This document shows, piece by piece, positions 1 through 11,028 of a stretch of 64,000 nt of DNA. The stretch's first letter is position 1, and each line of letters opens with the position of its first letter. Where the stretch lies: NCBI GenBank assembly GCA_021229015.1, contig CM037783.1, positions 61,630,814 through 61,694,813 on the forward strand, written 5' to 3'. The stretch is from Solen grandis (Eukaryota > Mollusca > Bivalvia > Adapedonta > Solenidae). The translations under genes were made by a program, and so were the position numbers. The notes under the pieces are model-generated. The model had not been told where the DNA came from. It searched no databases and worked only from the letters and a program-made list of their open reading frames with translations.

Positions 1-585
1 ATGCTCAACAATTTATTCCATTCTGTCATAAATTCAGATATGTTCTACCTATTAACTACAAGTGAGGTCATGTCGATATGAAAAAATAACATTTATTTTG
101 AGATAGAGACATTTTAATATTAGGAAAAAAAAACAACATTTATCAGTCATGTAAAAACCAAAATGTGTTTCAATATATTCACAACTAGCAACAAATGGCA
201 ACGTTAGGTAAATGCAACTGGTACTATAGAATTTGTGTTTTTATGAAAAGGAATGTTTCGACATAACCGTGACCTTCTGTTATCCTGTCATCTCGGAAAA
301 AGGTCTGGGTCCCTCTTTGGATTCCGATTCAGGTGTAAAAAAAATGGATTATGGTGGTTGGTTGGGGTAACAAGTTAGATTCCACAGTTGTTGTTTTTTG
401 GGGTTTTTTTTTGTTTTTTTAAGAAAAAAAATCCTACAATCGTGTTTATCAAGTTCTAGATGGTTAAAAAGAAAAGTGCCTTTTTTACAGGTTGCTATAT
501 TGTTTATTATTTCTTTCATGTGATTGTTTGGATACTGCAAATGTTACAAATTATGCATAACTCTAATCACAGAGAGGGAGACCAG
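1..585. other. AT-rich sequence, no gene seen
   Basis: There is no open frame with recognisable similarity here. The stretch lies just upstream of the first exon of the divergent family member. An earlier exon of that gene would be expected here or off the window, but I could not find one. Confidence 0.5.
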
Positions 586-2112
586 TGGTATCAGAAGTAG
601 TTTGCTATGAACTTCCCGCAAGTTGTTTTCCAAGATACAAGTACTTCAGAGACCTTTTGCAAAGATTTTTACCACGCTTTCAAAGGACGATCGGTATGTA
701 TAATTTTTTCGTTCAGTTTCACTTAAAAGTCCCCCCGTTAAACATCAATATTTCCGATATGGTGCAAACCATTTATTATTGATGACAACGATTTGAGACA
801 GGATACAGAATAATACAATCTGCGCAATATAGCCATAGAGAACAAAGGATACAAATGCGAAAAAAATGTTGTACTGTGTTTTTATAAGAAATACAGTTTA
901 AATATACACTAAAAGATTTAAATAACGCGTATATATACAACGTTGGTATTTCTGTGTATTTTGTTTTAATTTAATTATGTAGGACATAAAAGAAAACACC
1001 AATCTATTTCTGAAATATTCCTCATAACATTTCTTTCTAATCTAAAAAAACACGAAATACATGACATGTTTCTAATTTTAGTTGCTTCAAAATCCTTGAG
1101 TTTTGTTACTTCAAGTGTGTAATTTCTTTATTTCTGTCTTTATAGTCCAGTGAATGGACACATTTATATAAACATGTATTCATCTGCTACAGGAGCTCGA
1201 CTGTCGCAAAAAATGTCAAATTGCCCTTTAGGCAGTGAAGGTATACCTCTCTTAAAGACTGATACTTACAGAATGCAACGACCTGAGATGAGAGTGCTAC
1301 ATTTTAGAAAATTATGGATTTCAAAATAAGAAATATCAAACATAACTTATCATAAGGCAAAGTAGCTACTTATCTATACTTAGCATTTTATATGTGATGC
1401 TTGCAATATAAGTATATCAATTTCTAAAATGGTAAATAAATAAGTTATAGTTTTATTTATGTTTAGCATGCACACTCTTACGCACACGCATACGTTCATT
1501 GTTATTTGGAATGGAATATTTGATGTTATAAAGCCTGTATTATTTTACACAGAGCATGGAAAATTACCAGAGTTTACCAAAAGTGACAACTATGCCTGCA
1601 TACGTGAAGACAGTAATAAATTTGGAAATATCATTTATGTGTATCTGGAAACAAAAAACGATACAAAAAAGGACATGTTTGAAAAGGACATGGTAAAATC
1701 AAATCCAACCGAAGTGGATTCGGTGCTGGTGAAGAGGAGCAAAGTTGGAACATACGACTTTACTTCAACAGAAGAATTTAAGGATAATATCAAATATTCT
1801 GCCAGAATCAATCTCCAAAAACCTTACAGGAACACTTTAAAATATTTCTTTCTTGACGACTTTGCACAGATTACAGGTGCATTTTTCGAATATTTTTACT
1901 TAAGCTTACATTCGTTAATAGAGGAAATCGAACCCAAGCTGCAGAATACGATCCTAAATTCATTCCAGGATAACATTAAACCAGTGCGATTAAGCAGGGC
2001 TAATAAATATGATTTCAAATTAACATTCGAATCGGAACTAATATGCCAAACAAATGATGCCTTGACAAGCATATGTTTACAACAACAATCGTCAGATTGT
2101 TTCCAATGTAAT
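586..2112 (+). CDS. Divergent member of the unnamed PA-peptidase gene family, first two recognisable exons only
   Basis: Two exons can be read: 586-693 and 1553-2112. The first encodes VSEVVCYELPASCFPRYKYF and then RDLLQRFLPRFQRTI. It aligns closely with exon 1 of the complete genes at 15.3 and 46.0 kb (MSESYSYELPASCYPRYKYF). The intron falls after the same codon position (phase 1, donor GTATGT). The second exon contains NKFGNIIYVYLE, matching HKFGNIVNVEIL of the complete copies, and ends at a phase 0 donor GTAAGT as they do. It is longer, 186 full codons against 113. The ATG that could start the complete copies is GTA here. A splice acceptor (gaccag) lies two bases upstream of it, so translation must begin in an earlier exon or the copy is dead. 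The downstream peptidase exons were not found before or after the N gap. Role unknown; either a truncated paralogue or one whose 3' part is lost in the gap. Confidence 0.6.
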
Positions 2113-2707
2113 GTAAGTATTTAAAAGTGATTGCATATTATAAAGTTATAATTGATTATTTTTTTTTGTATTTCTGTCAAGTGTTTAGATGAATGATGCA
2201 TAGCATATTATATAAACTACACAATATATTTTGAGCATATCTATTTCAGTTGCAAACGTAGATTGATGACTTGTGACTCAGTACAGTTTGGTTCTTTCAT
2301 GTTTACAATATATTCATTTCAATATTTTATATTCAATGCTAATTCGTTTACAGCAGTTTCGTCAAAAAGTTGTTTAAATCTAGAAGCACGTTGAAAGTAA
2401 AAGAACTACTGCATCATGAAATAGTATCATTTAGAATACCAAACATATCCTGCAATAGATACAAATTTAAATCTTGAAAATAATTGCATTGTGTAATACT
2501 ATATAATCGTTGTACTGTAGCAAAACTACAAAAAAAAAGACATTTTGATGAATAATGATTTAACCTTTAACAATGTGCATTCATTTAGCAAATACATAGC
2601 AAAACTTCTAATTTGCGTGTTTGATTTGCATTACATCGCATGGCCCACGCTCGTCTCGAATTTGTGAACCCATTGATTTACCCAATTGCAAGAATTGCAA
2701 ATAGCCG
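2113..2707. other. AT-rich sequence downstream of the divergent paralogue
   Basis: No further exon of the gene family could be recognised. The stretch runs into an assembly gap. Confidence 0.4.
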
Positions 2708-2807
2708 NNNNNNNNNNNNNNNNNNNNNNNNNNNNNNNNNNNNNNNNNNNNNNNNNNNNNNNNNNNNNNNNNNNNNNNNNNNNNNNNNNNNNNNNNNNNN
2801 NNNNNNN
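2708..2807. other. Assembly gap (100 N)
   Basis: Exactly 100 N, the conventional placeholder for a scaffold join of unknown size. Sequence belonging to the divergent paralogue could be missing here. Confidence 0.95.
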
Positions 2808-3194
2808 CAAAATAATGTACAGCTTCTTACACCAATTTCCCAATGATTGTAATAAATATCTTTTAATTTATTTATTAGTTACATGTGTGACGATGCGTCG
2901 TCACATGTGTATATACAATCTCTGACAAGTGCGTCAGGAAGTCGACTCTTTGGCTCAGTGATTTGAGCACGCCGGCAGACCGAGTTTTGGATACATCCAT
3001 ACATCATTAAAACCCGCTTCTTGTGAAATATCTCTAATTCTTGATGACCAATTCATAATATTTCCGTTTGCCTCTATGGTGATGCACAATAGTATTTAAT
3101 AAAGCATTCTGACTTTTGGTACCATAATAATTTAAACCGGTATTTGACTTTTCTTACGTAACGCGATATATAAATAGGAATTCTCCACAGCTCT

Positions 3195-3395
3195 GGTACC
3201 GTTGTGGGTTCGAATCCTGGTAAGGACTTTTCATGTGAGGAAGCCTTCCAGGTGGCTTGCGGTAGGTCGGTGGTTCTACCCGGGTTCCCCTGTGTACTCG
3301 GGGTTTTCCTCCACCTGTAATTAGCTGGACGTCGCTATATGATTGAAATACTATCGCAGCGACGGTAAACCCCAATACAAAAACAACAGCTCTGA
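3195..3395 (+). mobile_element. tRNA-derived SINE, family A
   Basis: A tRNA-like B box (GGGTTCGAATCC) is followed by a body (gaagccttccaggtggcttg, ggtcggtggttctacccggg) and a tail (tagctggacgtcgctatatg, then gcgacggtaaacccc). The same body and tail recur at 44.65-44.90 kb, and the body recurs on the minus strand at 55.1 kb. The A-box end is degraded in this copy. The overall structure is that of a Pol III SINE found widely in molluscs. Confidence 0.8.
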
Positions 3396-3429
3396 ATAGA
3401 GGGAAAGCATATTAACTATCTCGAGACAA

Positions 3430-4130
3430 TCTGTTTTTAAATAGACCTATATTTCGCTTCCATATTTAAGGATCGATAAAACATAAGAATTAAATAAATT
3501 GAATACAATATTATCTGGTATTTATAACCTCTAATTACACTAAACAATGAATTCATTGCTCTCAGAGCTTTTTCACCTGAGTGTCCTAGTTGCTGGCGCG
3601 AAAGACCCCCCCCCCACTAGATAGTACTAGTCCCAATTAATTAGACTGCGTAACTACTTCTATCTTTGTACAAGAATATGTCCAACTTTAATTTTGGCTT
3701 AAGTAGCCATTTTTTCTAAAATTCATATTCAAATACCAAGACCTTTTTTCTGTATTTACACGTAAACTCCATTTTGAGCAGAAATCTGTTAATCTGTTCA
3801 GTAAAGCATGTAATCCATCTGCGGTCTCTGGACACAACACCGCGTCATCAGCAAATAACAACATGTATATGGATAATTCATCTAATGTTATGCCCGCATT
3901 TGTTTGTTACGTAAAATTGCTTCTACATCATTCAGGTACAGTGAGAAAAATATCGGTGAGGTTATCTCCCCTTGAAATTGACCAACATCACTATTAGAGA
4001 ACTCCGACGTTTCATGGCTAATTTTACTTCTCTGTACATCGCCGTAATAACTGACACTAGTTTGCCATCGTTACACTAATGTATTAATTTTACGTTCAAT
4101 ATAGTCGTATGCCTTTCATAGGTCCACACA
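3430..4130 (-). mobile_element. Decayed LINE reverse transcriptase fragment
   Basis: On the minus strand, pieces of a non-LTR reverse transcriptase are readable: GEITSPIFFSLYLNDVEAIL near 3,960 and then LLFADDAVLCPETADGLHAL near 3,840. FADD is the catalytic polymerase motif (domain C). Further along, a peptide resembling the C-terminal KALRAMNSL segment appears near 3,570. No continuous frame survives, so this is a dead 5'-truncated fragment. It resembles the neighbouring fragment at 4.8-5.7 kb but is a separate copy, since each has its own FADD box. Confidence 0.75.
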
Positions 4131-4828
4131 GCAGGTAAATAATTCGCTTTTGTTCCTTAATTAACTTGACGCCAAAATAGGTATAGCCACGCCCCGAATG
4201 TTTGTCGGAGGTTGTTGAACTAAGGTTACTATTGAAAGCAAGATTCACGTGCATTTGTTTGTCGGAGGATTGTACAGCTTTTCATTGGTTAAACCGATAT
4301 GCATATTCATTTCAGAGCGTTTGGCGTCATGTTAATTTTCGTTCTATAAACGAATCTAAAAAAAAATATTATCCACTGTAATAAATCTTGCTGAAGGCTG
4401 AATTGTGCATCTGTCATTTATACTAACAGTGAAAGCTTACAAAAACAGGTTGTTATTGTTATGCCGCGATAGTTGTTTGGATCGGACACGTCATCTTTTT
4501 TGTATAACGGTAAAATAATACCAGTCGATCAGCTCTGTAGAAATATTTCATTGTCCAAAATATAGAACAGATCATATATTTATGCGACTTAAACAATACA
4601 GTACATCGTCATATACATACATGCAAAATATATCATTTTCTAGGTATAACAAGAGTTAGACTTTATTATAATAAATCCGAAGAAAACCATTGCTGTTGAA
4701 AGCTGTCAATTATCCTCAGTTTAAAAAACAGATATAAACACATGAATATGAATATTGGCTGGATTATTCCAGACTTCTGAAAAAAAACAACATACTGGTT
4801 TGATGAAGTTTTAACTTTATAAGGGCAA

Positions 4829-5660
4829 CTATTCCCGTTCGACAGTGATTTTCATATACCATTTTAATATTAAATTATCACTATTCAGAACTTTAGACCA
4901 GTATTCTATTATTTGCCCACATCTATTGATATAAATGGGACATCTCCCCTTTTCGCCATAAATAGCCGCATTACATGCATTTTGACTAACACCTAAAAGC
5001 GCTTTACAGAAACGTAAATGTAAAGCTTCAATGTCCTTGGATTTTGTAAATCTCGAAATAGGGATGCACAATTCAACACTGAAACGACAAACGAGTCGAA
5101 TGACTGTAAAACGATTTTTGGATTAACTTCCAACCGTTTAATGTCACTCAGTAAACCATTCATTGATTTTAGGGCCTTACCGGTTAAATACTTGTTATGC
5201 AAAACAAAATATCCAATATAATTAAATACAACACAGTTACAATTTATACCGGTAAATTGATATAATACCAACGTTCATCTTCTTTCAAACTCCCACTTTT
5301 GCAAAAAACAACGATCTTAGTTGTTTTTTTTCCGTTTTACTCTTCTTATCCCATTTTCAACAATATTCATGCAAACGATTCAAATTATGTTGTAAAAGCA
5401 AGCGGCGAGTTGCTTACTATAATCATATCGTCCGCAAATAATAAATTAATTTAATTCAGATCAAATATTGAGATGTCAGAACCATCTGTCTTGGAGAAAT
5501 AATTCCAAATCTTCAAGAAATAGAGAAAACAATGCCTTCGAATAATTTTGGCCCTGACGTAAGCCTACTGGTATATTAAAGTAAAACATACACCGCGTCA
5601 GTACCACTGCCTTTACGGAAACCAAATTGCGCGCCCGATAATACATCGTTTTGCTCAAAC
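4829..5660 (-). mobile_element. Decayed LINE reverse transcriptase and C-terminal region
   Basis: Read on the minus strand from 5,660 down, the order is GLRQGQNYSKALFSLFLEDL (the usual RQG..LSP..FSLFLNDL motif with changes), then LLFADDMIIVSNSP near 5,430, then ALKSMNGLLSDI. A C-terminal block EALHLRFCKALLGVSQNACN and YINRCGQIIEYWSKVLNSDN ends at about 4,829. These are motifs in correct order for a jockey- or CR1-like non-LTR element. Frames change at least twice, so it cannot make a full protein. Confidence 0.8.
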
Positions 5661-6179
5661 CAACGTTAGCTAGCTCTTAACATTCTTATAAAATCAATAA
5701 TTTACCAAAATTGCTAATTAATATTATTCCCTGTATGCAAAATGTTTAGTAATTCTGAACACTACTTTATTCAATGAAAAATAAATCTTTCACCGCAAAG
5801 TATTATGGTAACAAGATTCAGTGGTTTATTTAAAGCCTCAATCTTGGCAAGCATTTTGGGATGTTTTATAAGCATTTGTATTATGTATTGGACTTACTTC
5901 TCACTAATGAGTATATGCTTGATTATTAATGTAAATGAATTTACTGTAAAATGATTTATGCAAAGTACAATTAAAACACACAAACACAACACTTCTTTAT
6001 TTTAATCAGTTTTTTTAACGATATTGTACATAAGGAGAAAAGAAACCGACGAGTTTCAAATTTTAATACATCTATATTACCCTAGTCTAAAGTCTAAATA
6101 TGCATGCGCAAAATGAAACGCAAACATATTTGATTAACTGTAAAATCATTATTTTTCGTTGATATTAAATTTTGTTGAT
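5661..6179. other. AT-rich intergenic sequence
   Basis: No coding or repeat signal that I can defend. Confidence 0.4.
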
Positions 6180-6360
6180 TATGCCCTTAAGAGAATTTCC
6201 TGGGTACCTTTATTCGTGGATTTATGTTCAAGTTCGTGGATTCATGTTCAAGGTGGGGTCTATAAAAAGAACAGTTTTCATGGGGATTAAAATTCATGGA
6301 TAAAACCCTAAAACAAATCAATGAAAATTAGTTTTCCACGAAAATTAGTGATTTCACAAT
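6180..6360. repeat. MITE-like element, 'cgtggattt' family
   Basis: Contains paired blocks: TTCGTGGATTTATG near the left end and CCACGAAAATTAGTGATTTC near the right. The same blocks, with the same spacing logic, occur at 55,383-55,580. It has no coding capacity, so it looks like a small non-autonomous element with partial internal inverted symmetry. Confidence 0.55.
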
Positions 6361-6429
6361 ATGATGTTTTTTATTGAAATATATATGGGAAAGAAGAACT
6401 TCAATTGTTATGGCAATAAAGCAGCCTTT

Positions 6430-7360
6430 GATAAAGGTTCAGTCCCATCGGACATTTTTGCATCGGGGATGTACTTCCGATAGAAATTGATGATCCTCGA
6501 AGGCATCAGGGACAGATCACCGGTGACCCTGGGAAGCTTCGGGGATGTCGCGAGCTATGTAGGGGCATCCGGAAACCTCGGAATAACTGTGAAAATTTTA
6601 ATTGCTTACCGATGTATTCCCGACGTTTTATCGGGAACACAAGCCGGGAATGCATCCGAAAAGCCTCCCAGAACCACGGAGATACATTCACGGACCTCCA
6701 CGAAACATTTTATCACCGAGGCATCCCTGAAGCATTAGCGATGTCTCGCAAAGTATCAGGGAGACATTCGGGGATATTTGAATGTTCGGTGACCTTTCTA
6801 TGACCTTTCAGTTACACATTCCCGAACTCGTTGTTGAATTCCCGAATATTCGACAAAATTATGGAGAGGACTTTGTTGGTTTTTGTCAACAAGACCATGG
6901 AACATTACTGGAGGCATCCTTATAAACCAAAAAAAGTCTTCTCTTGATTATGTCTCTAATTCCACTATCAAATTATCATAAACTCATAATCTTCCCAGGG
7001 GCACATAGGATGGTTCGCGAGTACTCATCGATGCCGATGCATACCCTCATCTACGAGAATATTCTCCCGATAATGTTTCAAATTCGGTGAATCACCGGAG
7101 CACCTTCGCCGATTATCGGAGAAGGTCCCCCAGAGCTTTAACGAACATCGGTAGTCATCCCCGTTAATTCAATGCTTTGCTCGGCGGACATTGCCAGAAG
7201 CCTTGTGCCCATAGCTGAAAAATCAGTGAACGTTCATCTTACCATCTACTATAACTAACAAGTTCTATTCTTCATGGGACTGCTCAGTCATTTTGACTCA
7301 AACATCTCGAGCCATCGGGGGCCATCGGGGGCCATCGGGAGAAAATTTGTACATTTCCAC
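6430..7360. repeat. G+C-rich repeat-like island of unknown type
   Basis: Composition is visibly richer in G and C than either flank. It is full of short recurring words built on cgggga, tccccg, atcgggag and caccgg, including three successive gccatcgggg-type units near 7,312-7,340. Short open frames exist on both strands, but they overlap and show no recognisable domain. It is probably a transposon or satellite relic of different origin from its surroundings. Confidence 0.45.
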
Positions 7361-7464
7361 ACCAGCATGATTTGTTTCCAGTGGAAACTAGGCAAACATA
7401 CACAAACAAACCTTTTTATATAAATTAAATTCTTTTCAGTAATGACTTGACTGGACTTAACTAT

Positions 7465-7530
7465 TTGAGTTTACCGTCGCTTCGACAGTATTTCTGTCAT
7501 ATAGCGACATCCAGCTAATTCAGTAATGAA
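7465..7530 (-). mobile_element. SINE family A tail fragment
   Basis: Contains tttaccgtcgcttcgacagt and tatagcgacatccagctaat, the reverse complement of the 3' tail of the SINEs at 3.2 and 44.7 kb. The tRNA-like head is absent. Confidence 0.65.
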
Positions 7531-7776
7531 ATTGATTTTTGACTGTATATCAATTTTAGTACGTATGTATAAAGTATAATTAATAAAATGAAAAGAAGAT
7601 AAAAAATACTTTGGAAATAAAAAAATATACAGTGTAATGCACAGAATGCATTTATTGAAGATATTATTTTATATCATATATATTGTTCTGCTTTACATAA
7701 CTCTTATCCGAGTGACCGAATATCAAAATTACAACTCTTTATCACCATTACCTTTTTTGGTTCAATTTATATTCAG

Positions 7777-8066
7777 ATACGGTGGTGGAGAAGTGTGCTA
7801 GGGACACAGACGGGATATTTCCACACAAACTGGAATGCCAGCTCTACTACAACTGTAGTGACAACAACACTGTCACATTCAAAATCTACATGGGGGCAGC
7901 CGGTGCATTATATGTGACGGAACCATTTCTCCAAGAATGTCCATACCCACAGCTATTCAATGCACAAACACTCGAATGTGACGATTTCGTAGATGTCTCT
8001 TGCGGAATGCGAAATGAAATTGTCACTAAATGTAGATTTTTTCTAAACATTACATCGATTATGTAA
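7777..8066 (+). CDS. Exon encoding a chitin-binding type-2 (peritrophin-A, CBM14) domain
   Basis: After a good acceptor (tttatattcag) the frame is open to a TAA at 8,066. Six cysteines are in the peritrophin-A arrangement: C-x13-C-x5-C, a long insert of about 27, then C-x12-C-x7-C. The peptides CQLYYNC and CGMRNE are prominent. Such domains bind chitin in extracellular matrices, shell or gut linings. The insert between the third and fourth cysteines is longer than usual. After CGMRNEIV the frame runs another 13 residues to a stop, so this could be a terminal exon. No strong donor is visible. I found no start codon, signal peptide or other exon nearby, so the gene is known only from this exon. 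A broken inverted copy lies at 31.6-32.0 kb. Confidence 0.7.
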
Positions 8067-8960
8067 CTTATTTCTACCATTAATTTTGTTAAATGATAAA
8101 GGCTTGATGTCGAAATGTCTGTAACTATTTATAATCATATAGTGAGATTGATGGACGTCTTGAATTATTTTTCAAAGTTGCAAAACTGCCTTGGGTGGTG
8201 CAGATTCCCGATACGTTTTCTTTCGCCTGTAATCGTATCATACCGCCTTCAGACGTATTACACTTTCTCAGAGTTCGAAATAATATTTCCGCCAAATAAC
8301 TACCAAAATGCATTGTGACTCTGCGTGTAAAATATAAGAAATGTTGAACCATTCTCTTTGCTGTGATATGAACTTCTGCATGATATTTTTTAAAGTTCGA
8401 TGTTTTGGCATAACGGCATATATTGCAGCCTTTAGTCACCATACAATACACTAATATATTGTACTTTGCACTATTATATAAAACATGGTGAATATAAATT
8501 CAATCTTAGGAAACGTTAAATTCGTAAACTTATTTTTCGATAACCTTTGCAGTTTTCATAACTTGACATATCTATTTTGACATTGACATAATCGATTTGA
8601 AATTTTATTTATTTGGCCATTTACGTTACATATATTCTACCATTCTCTATTCTTAAATTATGTGATGTTAGTCTTATACTTGCAAACTACTTACGTAAAT
8701 TATCGTTTCTATATCAAAACTTATCTAGACATATTAAATGGACATTCTTACCGTCGGAATGTATAAAAATGGATTGAATCTTAAGCAAAGTTTGTATTTC
8801 CTTTCTGAAGGCTATCGAAGGAAAATGTTGGTGCATAGAAATACCGAAACGCACCTTTTACTGAAATGCAACAGGTAATTACCAAAATGCACTTTTTATA
8901 AACATTAGTTTGAATTGAAAAGCATACCTTATATGCATTTATTGTGAAATTGTGCCCTCT
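8067..8960. other. AT-rich sequence, no gene seen
   Basis: A minus-strand frame of about 100 codons exists, but it has no recognisable domain and no codon signal. I treat it as chance. Confidence 0.4.
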
Positions 8961-8964
8961 CATG

Positions 8965-9045
8965 TACCTGGACAGGAATCGAACTCGGAGCGCATTAGTG
9001 AGTTGCGAAGCGAGTACCCACTAAGCTAACCAGCACACATGCTGG
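8965..9045 (-). mobile_element. tRNA-like sequence (SINE head or tRNA pseudogene)
   Basis: On the minus strand a tRNA-like A box (TGGTTAGCTTAGTGGG) and B box (GAGTTCGATTCC) lie about 40 bases apart. The would-be acceptor stem does not pair, so it is not a working tRNA gene. Confidence 0.6.
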
Positions 9046-9224
9046 TTTTGGTCACCAGGTAATACAATGTGAATAATATTGGTTTATTTAGACGGGTTGT
9101 TCTCAGGTTAGAGATTAATGGGTTACTATGGCTATTTCTAAATAATCAAATTCCCTGTATCAATGTCTTTTTAAATACTGAGAGTTCGGACCGGTATGTG
9201 AAATGATTAAATGATATTTCAAGG

Positions 9225-9510
9225 AAGTGAGAATACAATGTTAACGTACATTTGAAGTGAAAATTACAATGTTAACGTACATTTGAAGTGAAGATTACAA
9301 TGGCAACGTACATTTGAAGTGAAAATTACAATGTTAACGTACATTTGAGGTGAAGATTACAATGTTAACGTACAGTTGAGGTGAAGATTACAATGTTAAC
9401 GTACATTTGAGGTGAAGATTACAATGTTAACGTACATTTGAAGTGAAGATTACAATGGCAACGTACATTTGAAGTGAAGATTACAATGGCAACGTACATT
9501 TGAAGTGAAG
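9225..9510 (+). repeat. 31-base minisatellite, about nine units
   Basis: The unit starts agtgaagattacaatgttaa and continues cgtacatttga. Units differ at a few sites (gtt/ggc, agtg/ggtg), and variants are interleaved rather than graded along the array. Confidence 0.9.
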
Positions 9511-10650
9511 CTGCGTATCAGGGAGACATGCGGTCCATTTTATCACGTTTGCAATGTCAGCTCAACTTCAAATATAAAATCATTGGTATGAGATTCAACA
9601 TTATTCAACATTAAAGTATTTGTGTTATTTATAACGTCGTTCACAATAATATTATGCATTACTTACATAGTAGTTTATAAAGAGTCCGTGCGTTTAACAT
9701 ATACGTGTCAACTACATCCGGTATATATGGGGATAAATCTGCTTCGAGTCGCCAGATGTAGCAAGACGATCAACGAGCACTTCCTGAACACCTTACCTAC
9801 ATGCTGGTGAAAAAAAATATGACAGACTGTCCAACGGGAATAAACAAACATTTGATTTTTTTCCCTGTCATTGACAGTTACTGGTCAATTTAAATCACCG
9901 AATTATACAGGGTTTTGCTGATCCTTTGATTGCTGGGCTATCGCGCAGACTGATATTCTAACACGATTAAAAAAATGTTATATAATAACAGAAAGCTTTA
10001 TTATTTTGGGTTAAAAAAATTAAAAAAAAAGTAGAAAATTTTGATAGAGTTTCGTTTTGAGTACTCTATCGCAGAATAATGCACGGTGTTTACACAAGAT
10101 GCGTAGTAATCTTAAAATAGGCCCGAGTGATTCATTACAAAGCATCTGAACGCAATTAAGTTTATTCTTAATGTTGACACGGTGGTTTGTTTTGAAAACA
10201 TTGAGTGCAGTGGAAATCCCTGCAGACTATTTTTACAAGTCATTATCACTTCTTAAAATATAAGTTCACGTGCACTTGAGGGATAAATGGCATATGATAC
10301 ATATACTTATAAAGTGCGAGTACTCTTATCTACTTTGTTAATAATGAGGACCACTTCATAGAGTCAACACTACGATCTTTGGACAATAAAGATCATTCTG
10401 ATTTTAACACAGCCATAAGCGTTCTTATTCCAAAGGTGACGAATGAAAGTGATTTGTGATTGTTTTAGCTCAGCACTCATCTTTACAAAAGTTGCTTTAA
10501 AATACGTATTAAGTTAATAATGATTAATAATGAGGTTAATAATGAATAATTCCTTGTAAGTATTCAGGGAATTGCAACTCTAAGTTTCAGTTTCTCTTAT
10601 CATTTTCAATTAATCTCGCTGTTATTCACTCTAACGACATGATATATATA
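9511..10650. other. Intergenic sequence, no gene seen
   Basis: No credible coding or structural signal beyond simple AT-rich tracts. Confidence 0.4.
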
Positions 10651-11028
10651 CAAACCTGTCTTAAGCGGTCAGTCAATGAAACAAAAGTGACCGCTTAATC
10701 CAGGTGAACGCTAAATGAAGGTTAAACATATAACACATTGCTAGTTAAATCATACTGAAACTGACCGCTAAATACAGGTTGACCGCTTAATACAGGCGGT
10801 CGCTAATACAGGTTGACCGCTTAACACAAGTGGTCGCTTAATACAGGTTGACAGTTTAATACAGGTGGTCGCTTATACAGGTTGACAGCTTAATACAGGT
10901 GGTCGCTTATACAGGTTGACAGCTTAATACAAGTGGTCGCTTATACAGGTTGACAGCTTAATACAGGTGGTCGCTTATACAGGTTGACAGCTTAATACAG
11001 GTGGTCGCTTATACAGGTTCAACTGTAC
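10651..11028 (+). repeat. MITE-like element (family F) with an internal 34-base tandem array
   Basis: Begins CAAACCTGTCTTAAGCGGTC and ends ACAGGTTCAACTGTAC. The ends are imperfect inverted repeats of the form ACCTGT.TTA.GCGG. Relatives occur at 45,428-45,596, 55,793-56,005 and 60,545-60,625. From about 10,843 to 11,012 five near-identical 34-base units are stacked, built on gacagcttaatacaggtggt followed by cgcttatacagg. This copy has therefore grown a minisatellite out of its own end sequence. Confidence 0.75.

Noticed and set aside
2640..2925. Open frames spanning the first run of N
   Set aside because: They exist only because N bases cannot encode stops; the real sequence on each side shows no domain.
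2938..2995. A tRNA-like segment (ggctcagtgatttgagcacg)
   Set aside because: The A-box resemblance is fair but there is no B box, so I do not call it a SINE or tRNA.
8125..8451. 108-codon minus-strand frame
   Set aside because: No domain, no splice context and low-complexity flanks; likely chance.
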